The notes under the pieces: model-generated | Database searches by the model: none | Seen by the model: only the letters and a program-made list of their open reading frames with translations | What the model was told of the DNA's origin: nothing | Assembly: GCA_016707205.1 (NCBI GenBank) | Contig: JADJHZ010000001.1 | Location: 434,001 to 498,000 of the forward strand | Direction: 5' to 3' | Source: Haliscomenobacter sp. | Lineage (GTDB): Bacteria > Bacteroidota > Bacteroidia > Chitinophagales > Saprospiraceae | DNA length: 64,000 bases | Translations under genes and position numbers: made by a program | Part shown: positions 18,229-26,446 of the stretch, in pieces | Numbering within the stretch: the first letter of the stretch is position 1 | How the letters are laid out: each line of letters starts with the position of its first letter

Positions 18229-19755
18229 ATGACCTGGATTGTTCCTTTACTCCTGTCTGCCCCTCTGCCGCCAGACACGCTCCCGGCGCCGCCACGGATG
18301 GAAATCCAGTGTTCCGACCCGGCACTGGAAAGCGCCTTCTATTGGGCGCAATCCAAAGCCTTGTCTTTTGTACAGACCGGAAAACAGGGGCCCATCAACG
18401 TTTGGAAGCAAGGGCAAGAGGCGGTGATAAAAACGTATATTCCGAGCTACTGGGCGGGTTATCCACTGCGGACGGCCTTTTACTCCCGCGATTTTTGTCA
18501 CCAGGCGGTTGGCGCCCATTTGCTTGTGCTGAAAGAGGAGAATTTTTCCATGCTCCGGGCCTTCGCCCAATCCGCAAACCCCTCAACCAAATGGTATCCG
18601 CTCTGGGCGATCAATTTTGACGGCTCCCCATATACCCTGGATTACCACCACGACGGCGATTTCGTTCGGGAAGTACCTGCCGTATTCGAACTGGTGGAAA
18701 AAATAGCCCAACTTTATCGCTGGACCGGCGACCCCAGGTATTTGGCAGACTCCTCCTTATGGCGGTTCGCTACAAAAGCCCTAACGGACTTTATCGACCT
18801 CCACGACCAACAATTCCCCAATGGGGTAGCCGAGGGAACTGGCACAGGGGACATCTTTGCAGGCGTAGCCACCTACAACGAACAACCAGACGCACCTTTG
18901 ATTGAAGCAGGTGACGGCCTGGCCTGCCAGTACCAGGCTTTCCTGGCATTTTCCGATTTAGCTGCATGGAGAAAAGAGCGATCCCTGGCCAGGCAGTTTG
19001 CTCAAAAAGCTGAAATGCTGAAAGCGTATTTCCATTCGGATTGGGGCATTCGCAACACCGATTGGTATAACAGAGGCTACATCGCCGGGCCCAAACCCAT
19101 CAGCGGCTGGGGTAAAGAAAATTCCTGGTTCCTTCTGACGAAAGGATTGGCCGATCCCACTTCCCTCAGAACGCACCGCTACCTGGAATTCATCAGCGAG
19201 CGCCTCGACTCCAGGGAGGATATCCCGGATAACATCGAAGCGTTGACCTATATCCCCGAAACCTTTTTCCGCTACCACCGCAACGAACTCGGCTGGAAAT
19301 GGATGAAGCACATAATTCATCAAATAGACCAAACGCATGCCCAATCCAGCCTCACCGGCGCCAACGGCAACTACCCGGAAGTATCTTTTGCGCTGATTTC
19401 CAACGTGGTCGAACATCTTATCGGCCTGACGCCAGAGGCAGGCAAACGCCGGCTCCGCACCCTGTCCCACTTGCCCGATGATTTGGAATCGCTGGAGGTA
19501 CGCCATATTCCGATTGGCAACGGACTTTTTTCGGTCGCCCATTCCGGGCGGACGTCCTCTAAACTCACCTACCAAAAAGGCAGCGCTCCGTTCCTTTGGC
19601 AAGCTGCCTTCCCCGGAAATTACAAGCAGGTTACCATAAACGGAAAGAAAAAGCGTTGCCGTTATACCCAGGATTTTGGTCAGGTAATTTCCTATACACC
19701 GATTCGGATCAAACCGAAAAAGACCGTAATCGTTGAGGTCCTCCCACTCAGATGA
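18229..19755 (+). CDS. Six-hairpin glycosidase-like secreted protein
   Basis: 508 residues with a short signal-like N-terminus (MTWIVPLLLSAPL). The body has alternating helices with aromatic and acidic clusters typical of (alpha/alpha)6 barrels: SYWAGYPLRTAFYSRDFCHQAVGAHLL, WAINFDGSPYTLDYHHDGDFVREVPAVFELVEKIAQLYRWTGD and GYIAGPKPISGWGKENSWFLL. YSRDF and DGDFVREVP contain candidate catalytic acids. The C-terminal 90 residues look like a beta-sandwich cap. The exact glycoside hydrolase family and substrate are not recognisable by eye. The AraC gene upstream suggests sugar-responsive expression (inference). Confidence 0.6.
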   Translation: MTWIVPLLLSAPLPPDTLPAPPRMEIQCSDPALESAFYWAQSKALSFVQTGKQGPINVWKQGQEAVIKTYIPSYWAGYPLRTAFYSRDFCHQAVGAHLLVLKEENFSMLRAFAQSANPSTKWYPLWAINFDGSPYTLDYHHDGDFVREVPAVFELVEKIAQLYRWTGDPRYLADSSLWRFATKALTDFIDLHDQQFPNGVAEGTGTGDIFAGVATYNEQPDAPLIEAGDGLACQYQAFLAFSDLAAWRKERSLARQFAQKAEMLKAYFHSDWGIRNTDWYNRGYIAGPKPISGWGKENSWFLLTKGLADPTSLRTHRYLEFISERLDSREDIPDNIEALTYIPETFFRYHRNELGWKWMKHIIHQIDQTHAQSSLTGANGNYPEVSFALISNVVEHLIGLTPEAGKRRLRTLSHLPDDLESLEVRHIPIGNGLFSVAHSGRTSSKLTYQKGSAPFLWQAAFPGNYKQVTINGKKKRCRYTQDFGQVISYTPIRIKPKKTVIVEVLPLR

Positions 19756-19800
19756 CCAGCCCGGACCTTGAGCATTCGCGTTAGAAAATGCAAAACAGGC

Positions 19801-19930
19801 TCCAACTCCTCAACTCCATACCCTCGCAATTTCTCTACTTCGCAACTCCGTTACTCCGGTACTCCACTACTTCACAACCTCGCAACTCCACAACTTCACA
19901 CCCCCGCTGCTTCGTTACTTCGCTGCTTTT
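19801..19930. repeat. Pyrimidine-rich word array (CAACTCC / CTACTTC)
   Basis: About 130 bp of degenerate words such as CAACTCC, TTACTCC, CTACTTC and CGCAACTC between the glycosidase-like gene and the 2Fe-2S gene. One orientation only, with almost no purine runs on this strand. It ends about 40 bp before the next start codon. No coding potential seen. Confidence 0.6.
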
Positions 19931-19966
19931 TTCATATCTTTAACCAAACCAAAAAAATCCATCTCC

Positions 19967-20434
19967 ATGGCCAAATACACCCTTACCATCAACGAAAAAC
20001 CGTACACGGTAGAAGCAGCCCCCGACACCCCGCTCCTTTGGGTGATCCGCGACCTGGCAGGCCTCACCGGTACGAAATACGGCTGCGGAATCGCCCTGTG
20101 CGGCGCCTGCACGGTCCATCTTAACGGACAACCCGTGCGATCCTGCATGATGCCCGTCTCTTCTGTGCGCGCCTCCCAGAAGATCACGACGGTGGAAGGC
20201 CTTTCGGAAGACAACAGCCACGCCCTCCAGCAAGCCTGGATCGAAGAACAAGTCCCCCAGTGCGGCTATTGCCAGAGCGGTATGCTCATGAGCGCCGCCG
20301 CCCTGCTCCGCGCCAAGCCCTCCCCTACCGACGAAGACATCGACTCCGCCCTCGCCGCCAACCTCTGCCGCTGCGGAACCTACCCACGGGTGAAGCGGGC
20401 CATTCATCGGGCCGCAGAGAATATGAAAAAGTGA
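19967..20434 (+). CDS. 2Fe-2S subunit of a molybdenum hydroxylase (IorA/CoxS-like)
   Basis: 155 residues, typical for the small iron-sulphur subunit of xanthine oxidase family enzymes such as isoquinoline 1-oxidoreductase. The plant-type ferredoxin cluster ligands are KYGCGIALCGACTVHLNGQPVRSC. The second 2Fe-2S cluster motif is QCGYCQSGM plus NLCRCGTYPRV. It passes electrons from the molybdopterin subunit encoded next (20563-22743). There is no FAD subunit nearby, consistent with the two-subunit IorAB type that uses a cytochrome acceptor (established for the family, inferred here). Confidence 0.87.
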   Translation: MAKYTLTINEKPYTVEAAPDTPLLWVIRDLAGLTGTKYGCGIALCGACTVHLNGQPVRSCMMPVSSVRASQKITTVEGLSEDNSHALQQAWIEEQVPQCGYCQSGMLMSAAALLRAKPSPTDEDIDSALAANLCRCGTYPRVKRAIHRAAENMKK

Positions 20435-20550
20435 TTGGTGACTAGTGATTAATGGTTGGTGATTAATGGTTAGTGCCAGGAAATAAATACCACCAACCAC
20501 CAACCACTAACCACTAACCACTAACCACTAACCACCAACCACCAACCACC
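20435..20550. repeat. GGTTAGT/GGTTGGT-word hairpin array
   Basis: Directly after the IorA-like stop, GATTAATGGTTGGTG-type words (20435-20475) are followed after a 15-nt spacer by the complementary words CACCAACCACTAACC... (20491-20550). The two blocks can pair. It lies inside what should be one operon, 13 bp before the IorB-like start. Confidence 0.65.
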
Positions 20551-20562
20551 AAAAAAAACATC

Positions 20563-22743
20563 ATGTCCAACCATACCACCACCCGCCGGGAATTCATCAA
20601 GACCGCTTCCGCTGCCGGAGCATTCCTGGCAGTAGGCCTGAGCGGGGCCGGGAAAATCCTGGCCATGTCTCCATTTTCGCTGTTAGGCAACGAAGCCGAA
20701 GGCGAGATCGAACTCAACACCTTTATCCTCATTACCGCCGACAATCAAATCACCCTGTTCAACCCCAGGCCGGAGATGGGCCAGGGAACCTTCCAGTCGA
20801 TGCCTGCCCTGATCGCTGAAGAACTCGAAGTATCCCTCAGCCAGGTGACGGTGCGCATCACCGATGGCCAGCCAAAGTACGGGTGGCAGCAATGGGTAGG
20901 CGGTTCCAACTCGGTACAAGGTAGTTGGATGCCCCTGCGCAAAGTAGGCGCTGCGGCGAAGGAAATGCTGATCCAGGCCGCCGCCAAGCGATGGAAAGCG
21001 GCCGCAGCAGATTGTTATGCCGAAAACGCCAAAGTCCTGCACCGGCCTTCGGGCAGGAGTCTGACCTACGGGGAACTCGTGGCGGATGCTTCAACCCTGG
21101 ACGTTCCCAAAGAACCCAAACTGAAAGACCCCAAAGACTTCAAGATTATCGGCAAATCCCTGCCCCGGCCAGAGATACCCTCCAAAGTCAACGGCGCTGC
21201 GATTTTCGGGATCGACGTGAGCGTGCCCGGTATGTTGTATGCCACGGTACAGCATTGCCCTCTCATTCACGGCAAGCTGGTAAGCTTCAACGAGGCAGAG
21301 GTACGTCAAATGCCCGGCGTCAAGCACGTGTTCAAGGTGCTGCGCCCCATGCCCCATAAATCGGTGGAAGGGGTTGCGGTTGTAGCCGATACCTTCTGGC
21401 AGGCCCTGAAAGCCCGGCAGGCGCTGCAGATTGAATGGGACAACACCGGGTACGAAACCATTTCTACAGAAGATTATTTCGCCCAGGCCCGCAAAAAAGC
21501 GGCAGAAATGGACGGCCCTTCTTACGACGACGCCGTAGGCGACTTCAAAGCCGCCTGCAAAACGGCAAAAAAAACGGTGGAGGCTGTATACCAAACGCCT
21601 TTTGCTGCCCATGCGCCTATTGAACCAATGAACGCCACCGCCTTGGTACAAGGCGACAAGGTAGAAATTTGGGTCCCGACCCAATCCCCACTCGGCGTTA
21701 AAGACGATGTTAGCAAGCATCTGGGCATCCCAAAGGAGAATGTCCAGGTACACGTCATTTTCATGGGCGGTTCTTTTGGCCGCAAAAGCTACCATGATTT
21801 TGCAGTGGAAGCGGTCCTCATCGCCAAACAAGCCGGCGCTCCGGTCAAACTCATTTGGACCCGGGAAGACGATATGGTCAACGGCCCTTTCCGTCCAGGG
21901 ATGATCAATGCCCTCAAAGGCGGGTTCGACGCCCAGGGCAAACCCATCGCATGGGAGCACAAAATCACCGGCGCCTCCCTGAACGGCCAGATGGAGAAAC
22001 TCGACCTCAACGGGAAAGTCGATGCTTGGGCGGCTGAAACTGTCGACCAAAACACCAGCCCCTATGCGATTCCCAACCGCCGCCAGGCGTTTATCTGGCA
22101 GCCTACCGATATCCCTGTTTTGTGGTGGCGCTCGGTATACGCTTCCACCAACGCCTTTGCCCAGGAGAGCTTCGTCGATGAAATGGCCCATGCCGCCAAA
22201 AAAGACCCGCTCGATTTCCGCCTGGAATTGCTGAAAGCGCAGCCCCGCTGGATCAACGTCCTGGAAATACTGGCCGAAAAAACGGATTACCGCCGGCAGC
22301 GGGCGGCAGGAAAATCGATTGGTATAGCGATTGCCCATTCGTTTAACACCACGGCTGCGTGGGCGGTCACCGTCTCCAAGAACGCAGGAGGGGGCGTTCG
22401 CATCGAAAAAGCCGTCAGTGTGATCGACTGCGGCATGGTCGTCAATCCCGACACCGTAGCCGCTCAAACCGAAGGCAACGCGATCATGGCTATGTCGGCC
22501 GCCCTGAAACCCGGCATCACCTTTACCGCCGGCGAAGCCCAGGAAACCAATTACCATCAGTATCCCCTGCCTTCGATCGGCGAAACCCCGCCCATTGAGG
22601 TGCATATCGTCCCCAGTCAGGAAGCGCCCGGCGGCATTGGCGAGCCCGGATTGCCGCCTTTCGCGCCCGCGCTGTTCAACGCCGTCTTCCTCGCTACAGG
22701 AAAACGGGTGCGGACGTTGCCGGTGGATTTGGGGAGTGTTTAG
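20563..22743 (+). CDS. Molybdopterin-binding subunit of a xanthine oxidase family enzyme (IorB-like)
   Basis: 726 residues. The N-terminus TTTRREFIKTASAAGAFLAVGL is a twin-arginine signal, so the folded Mo-enzyme is exported. Family motifs are PEMGQGTFQSMPALIAEELEV (MGQG contacts the cofactor), YGWQQWVGGSNSVQGSW, VHVIFMGGSFGRKSYHDF, a central KVNGAAIFGIDV domain and a C-terminal GGIGEPGLPPFAPAL, where the Glu is the expected base. It hydroxylates N-heteroaromatic or aldehyde substrates using water; the substrate is unknown. The stop codon TAG lies inside the GTTTAGG words of the following array. Confidence 0.87.
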   Translation: MSNHTTTRREFIKTASAAGAFLAVGLSGAGKILAMSPFSLLGNEAEGEIELNTFILITADNQITLFNPRPEMGQGTFQSMPALIAEELEVSLSQVTVRITDGQPKYGWQQWVGGSNSVQGSWMPLRKVGAAAKEMLIQAAAKRWKAAAADCYAENAKVLHRPSGRSLTYGELVADASTLDVPKEPKLKDPKDFKIIGKSLPRPEIPSKVNGAAIFGIDVSVPGMLYATVQHCPLIHGKLVSFNEAEVRQMPGVKHVFKVLRPMPHKSVEGVAVVADTFWQALKARQALQIEWDNTGYETISTEDYFAQARKKAAEMDGPSYDDAVGDFKAACKTAKKTVEAVYQTPFAAHAPIEPMNATALVQGDKVEIWVPTQSPLGVKDDVSKHLGIPKENVQVHVIFMGGSFGRKSYHDFAVEAVLIAKQAGAPVKLIWTREDDMVNGPFRPGMINALKGGFDAQGKPIAWEHKITGASLNGQMEKLDLNGKVDAWAAETVDQNTSPYAIPNRRQAFIWQPTDIPVLWWRSVYASTNAFAQESFVDEMAHAAKKDPLDFRLELLKAQPRWINVLEILAEKTDYRRQRAAGKSIGIAIAHSFNTTAAWAVTVSKNAGGGVRIEKAVSVIDCGMVVNPDTVAAQTEGNAIMAMSAALKPGITFTAGEAQETNYHQYPLPSIGETPPIEVHIVPSQEAPGGIGEPGLPPFAPALFNAVFLATGKRVRTLPVDLGSV

Positions 22744-22791
22744 GGGTTTAGGGGTTTAGGGGTTTAGGCGTTTAGGCGTTGGGGCGCTGGG
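22738..22791. repeat. GTTTAGGG/GCGTTTAG-word array at the IorB-like stop
   Basis: GTTTAGGG repeated three times, then GCGTTTAG, GCGTTGGG. The first unit contains the stop codon of the upstream gene. Single orientation. Confidence 0.65.
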
Positions 22792-22917
22792 GGTGAACCT
22801 TCCATCTGGAAGGAATATGCCCGATTTATCGAGGCTCAGCGTAGCGATGCGCGTTTTGTGGAGACCATGAGACTTGAAGTTACGTCGGCAGTAAAAAGAC
22901 TTGGCCTGAATAAATAG
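22786..22917 (+). pseudogene. Possible 3' remnant of a lost gene
   Basis: A short open stretch ending in TAG at 22917 reads IWKEYARFIEAQRSD, ARFVETMRLEV and TSAVKRLGLNK. It has the amphipathic, charged look of a real C-terminal helix pair, but there is no start codon; the frame is closed by TAG inside the GTTTAGG array. It could be the tail of a decayed small gene, or chance. I do not recognise the family. The remaining gap to 23092 holds the leader of the next gene and nothing else I can support. Confidence 0.3.
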
Positions 22918-23092
22918 TTAGCCCAACAATCCAGCCTCCTGGGTGTCGGCATGTCGCCAGTGGTTACGTTCGCTGTAACTGCCATCCCCTTTCAAAATCC
23001 CGCGCTTTCCTTCCGGAATCCCGAAAGATTCTTATTTTAGCCCATCGCCAAACATAACCCGGCGTTAACGCCTTAAAACAAAATGCTATAGC

Positions 23093-26000
23093 ATGAAAAA
23101 ACAGGTAGTTGTTCTTTTTGCAGGCCTTCTGGCCTTGTCTCCACTCCTTGGACAGAAAAAATCCGCAAAATCCGCTCCGGCGCCTGCTCCGGCTACTGCC
23201 GCCGCTCCGGCGCCCGACCTGGGCGCTTTTAAAGCCATGCGCTGGCGCAACATCGGCCCTTTCCGGGGAGGCCGCTCCAACGCCGTCAGCGGAATCCCCG
23301 CCAACGACCAGGTATACTACGTGGGCTATACCGGCGGGGGGCTCTGGAAAACGATGGATGCCGGCCTGAACTGGACCAACATCTCCGACGGCCAGTTCAA
23401 AACGAGCTCCGTAGGCGATATTGCCGTTTCGGAAGCCGATCCCAACGTCATTTACGTGGGCATGGGCGAACACGCCGTGCGGGGGGTGATGACTTCCTAC
23501 GGCGACGGCGTATATAAATCTACCGACGCCGGAAAGACCTGGAAAAACATGGGCCTCCCTAAGTCGCGCCATATCACCGATATCGCCATCCACCCAGAGA
23601 ACCCCGACGTAGTTTGGGTGGGTGTGCAGGGGGCCCTGCACGGCGCCAGCGAAGAGCGGGGCGTGTACAAATCGACCGATGGGGGCCAAACCTGGAAGCG
23701 CACGCTTTACGTAGATGAAAACACCGGCGTGTCCAGCTTGTCGATGGATTACAACAACCCGCGCATACTTTACGCCGCTACCTGGCAGCACCGGCGTTAC
23801 CCCTGGAAAGTGGAAAGCGGCGGACCGGGTTCCGCGATCTGGAAGTCCGTGGACGGCGGAGAAACCTGGAAAAAATGCACCGAAGGGCTTCCTGCGCTTA
23901 TAGGCAAAAGCGGGGTATCGGTGTCCAGAGCCAACCCCAACCGCGTGTTCGCTATCGTGGAAGCGGAACGCGGCAAAGCCGGCCTGTACCGCTCCGACGA
24001 CGCCGGCGCCCGATGGACCCTCCTGAGCACCAATAACGACCTCATTTCCCGTTCCTGGTATTACATGGAGGTGTTCGCCGACCCCAAAAACGCCGAGATC
24101 GTCTACGTCCTCAACGCCCCCATGATGCGCTCTATCGACGGAGGCCGAACCTTCAACAATATCCGCGTTGGGCATGGCGACACCCACGACCTGTGGATCA
24201 ACCCAGCCAATAGCGACAATATGGTCCTCGGCGACGACGGCGGCGGCGAAGTGACCTTCAACAGTGGCCAGACCTGGTCAACCCAGCGCAACCAGCCTAC
24301 CGCCCAGTTTTACCGCGTCAATACCGACAACCTCTTCCCCTATCGGGTGTACGGTGGCCAGCAGGACAATACTTCGGTGGTCATATCCAGTCGGACGAAT
24401 GGCGGTGGGATCACGGAATCCGACTGGTTCGTGGGCCCCGGCTGCGAAAGCGCCTTCGTCGCCTTTGACCCCAACAATCCCGTGCTCCTTTATGGAGGTT
24501 GCTATCAGGGGCAAATCGACGTGCTCGACACCCGCACCAAAGAAAGCAAGGACATCCGGGCCTACCCTGCCCTGAACCTGGCGTACCAGCCCAAAGACAT
24601 GAAGTATCGCTTCAACTGGAACGCGCCAATCGTGGCCTCGCCCCACGACCCCAGCGTGATCTACCACGCAGGAAACGTGCTCTTCAAAACGACCAACGGC
24701 GGCATGAGCTGGGAAGTCATCAGCCCGGACCTCACCCGCAACGACACCACCAAGCAAGGCCTTAGCGGCGGCCCCTTCACTAATGAAGGCGCCGGGGGCG
24801 AAAACTACAACACGATCGACTACGTCATCGAATCGCCCCTGGAAAAAGGCGTCATCTACACCGGAAGCGGCTGCGGCCTGGTGCACCTCACCCGCGACGG
24901 CGGCAAAACCTGGACCAACATCACCCCTGCCGGACTGCCAGAATGCCTGATCCATTCGGTCGAGGTGTCGCCTCACGATCCGGGAACTGCCTATATCGCC
25001 GCTACCCGCTACAAGTTCAACGACATGTCCGCCTTGTCCTACAAAACAATGGATTATGGCAAAACCTGGACCAAAATCGCCAGCGGGATCGACCCGGAGG
25101 ATTTTCTCAAGGTGATTCGGGAAGATAAAAAAGTAAAAGGCCTGCTCTACGGGGGCGCCGAGCACGGTTTTTATATCTCCTTCAACGGGGGCGCCCATTG
25201 GCAGCGATTCCAGCTCAATTTCCCCGTAGTGCCTGTAACTGATTTGAAAATCCAAAATAATGACCTCGTTGCCTCCACCGCTGGCCGCTCGTTCTGGATT
25301 CTCGACGATCTCAGTCCGGTCCAGGAGTCTATGGGGCAATTTGCCGAAGCCAAAGCTAAACTGTTCAGTACGCCGCCTACCGTGCGCGTAGGCGGGGGCG
25401 GATTTGGCCGCTCCATGTCCGGGGTCGGCGAAAACCCTCCCGGGGGCATCGTCTTGAGGTATTATCTGAAGGAAAAAGCAGATACCAACCTGCTTAAACT
25501 GGACGTCCTCGATGCCGGCGGAAAAACGGTCCGCAGCTTCACCAATAAAAAAGACGACGCGTTTCAGGCATATCCCGGCGGGCCGCCCGCCCCGGCACTC
25601 CTTCCGTCCAGCGCAGGCATCAACCAGTTCGTCTGGGACCTGAGAACCGAAACCTCCCCGGGCGTACCCGGCGTATTCGTCTACGGCGATCATCGGGGAT
25701 ATCAGGTAGCCCCCGGCGCATACCGAATCCGTCTCCAATACCTGGGAGAAACCATGGAAACGAAAGTCGAATTAACCTCCGACCCCCGCGCAGCGAGTTC
25801 CAAAGCCGACTGGGATGCCCAGCAAACCCTTTTGGAACGCATCAGCGCAAACATCAAAGGGATTCACGAGTCCGTCAACGCCATGCGGAAGGTGAAAAAA
25901 CAAATTGAAACCTACAACGAATCCATGAAGGGAATTCCCGGCTTCGAAGAACTCGTTACTATGGGGCAGGACCTGATCAAGAAAATCGACGCCTGGGAAT

Positions 26001-26272
26001 CCAACCTCGTCGAGGCCCGCTCCAAAAATGGTCAGGACGTGATCAACTGGCCTAACCGCTTGAACGCCGATTTCTTCGACCTCCGCAGTTCCCTCGACAC
26101 CCAGGACCCCCGCATCACCCAAGGCATCCGCGACCGGATGGCCGACCTGGAGTCCGAATGGACCAAACAGCAAAACGCCCTCGCCGAGTTGAAATCCAAA
26201 GATATGGCGGCATTCAACCAGGCGTTCAAATCGAAGAATATTCCGGCGCTCATTGTTCTGGAGAGACCGTGA
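23093..26272 (+). CDS. Sortilin/VPS10-type beta-propeller protein
   Basis: 1,059 residues. A signal peptide (MKKQVVVLFAGLLALSPLLGQ) and an Ala/Pro linker (SAPAPAPATAAAPAP) precede repeated BNR/Asp-box blades: GLWKTMDAGLNWTNIS, GVYKSTDAGKTWKNMG, GVYKSTDGGQTWKRTL, AIWKSVDGGETWKKC and LFKTTNGGMSWEVIS. This is the WD40/YVTN/BNR-like glycosyl hydrolase architecture common in secreted Bacteroidota proteins. The last 250 residues (from GGIVLRYYLKEKADTNLLKLDVLD) form a beta-sandwich plus coiled helix. No catalytic residues can be assigned, so a binding role is as likely as hydrolysis. A strong terminator hairpin follows. Confidence 0.8.
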   Translation: MKKQVVVLFAGLLALSPLLGQKKSAKSAPAPAPATAAAPAPDLGAFKAMRWRNIGPFRGGRSNAVSGIPANDQVYYVGYTGGGLWKTMDAGLNWTNISDGQFKTSSVGDIAVSEADPNVIYVGMGEHAVRGVMTSYGDGVYKSTDAGKTWKNMGLPKSRHITDIAIHPENPDVVWVGVQGALHGASEERGVYKSTDGGQTWKRTLYVDENTGVSSLSMDYNNPRILYAATWQHRRYPWKVESGGPGSAIWKSVDGGETWKKCTEGLPALIGKSGVSVSRANPNRVFAIVEAERGKAGLYRSDDAGARWTLLSTNNDLISRSWYYMEVFADPKNAEIVYVLNAPMMRSIDGGRTFNNIRVGHGDTHDLWINPANSDNMVLGDDGGGEVTFNSGQTWSTQRNQPTAQFYRVNTDNLFPYRVYGGQQDNTSVVISSRTNGGGITESDWFVGPGCESAFVAFDPNNPVLLYGGCYQGQIDVLDTRTKESKDIRAYPALNLAYQPKDMKYRFNWNAPIVASPHDPSVIYHAGNVLFKTTNGGMSWEVISPDLTRNDTTKQGLSGGPFTNEGAGGENYNTIDYVIESPLEKGVIYTGSGCGLVHLTRDGGKTWTNITPAGLPECLIHSVEVSPHDPGTAYIAATRYKFNDMSALSYKTMDYGKTWTKIASGIDPEDFLKVIREDKKVKGLLYGGAEHGFYISFNGGAHWQRFQLNFPVVPVTDLKIQNNDLVASTAGRSFWILDDLSPVQESMGQFAEAKAKLFSTPPTVRVGGGGFGRSMSGVGENPPGGIVLRYYLKEKADTNLLKLDVLDAGGKTVRSFTNKKDDAFQAYPGGPPAPALLPSSAGINQFVWDLRTETSPGVPGVFVYGDHRGYQVAPGAYRIRLQYLGETMETKVELTSDPRAASSKADWDAQQTLLERISANIKGIHESVNAMRKVKKQIETYNESMKGIPGFEELVTMGQDLIKKIDAWESNLVEARSKNGQDVINWPNRLNADFFDLRSSLDTQDPRITQGIRDRMADLESEWTKQQNALAELKSKDMAAFNQAFKSKNIPALIVLERP

Positions 26273-26273
26273 T

Positions 26274-26296
26274 TAGACGTTAGATGTTAGACGTTA
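26274..26296. repeat. GTTAGAC-word run
   Basis: GATTAGACGTTAGATGTTAG follows the stop of the beta-propeller gene: three GTTAGAC-type 9-nt words. The same vocabulary reappears at 28801-28922. Confidence 0.5.
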
Positions 26297-26336
26297 GAGA
26301 GGGGGTTCATGCCTTGGCATGAACCCCCTCTCTTTT
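26297..26336 (+). terminator. Perfect 17-bp hairpin plus T4
   Basis: Arms 26297-26313 and 26316-26332 are perfectly complementary with a TT loop (GAGAGGGGGTTCATGCC and its reverse complement), followed by TTTT. It ends the beta-propeller gene 24 bp after its stop. Confidence 0.8.
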
Positions 26337-26339
26337 CAT

Positions 26340-26442
26340 CTGGCGCGAGGCTCCGCCTCACTCACCTGGCGCGAAGCTCCGCCTCACTCATCTGGCGCGA
26401 GCTCCGCCTCGTGCCTAATACCTCTGTGAGGCTCCGCCTCGC
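26340..26442. repeat. CTGGCGCGAGGCTCCGCC tandem repeats
   Basis: Two 26-bp units (26340-26365, 26366-26391) and degenerate copies up to 26442 share the core GCGAGGCTCCGCCTC, itself a palindrome (GAGGC-TCC-GCCTC). It fills the space between two converging genes and may form serial small hairpins. Confidence 0.65.
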
Positions 26443-26446
26443 TCCA

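Noticed and set aside
21091..22605. 504-codon open frame on the minus strand
   Set aside because: Antisense to the Mo-subunit gene; GC-rich codon bias opens the opposite frame.
22964..24187. 407-codon open frame on the minus strand
   Set aside because: Antisense shadow overlapping the promoter and first third of the beta-propeller gene.
24278..25738. 486-codon open frame on the minus strand
   Set aside because: Antisense to the beta-propeller gene; no motif.
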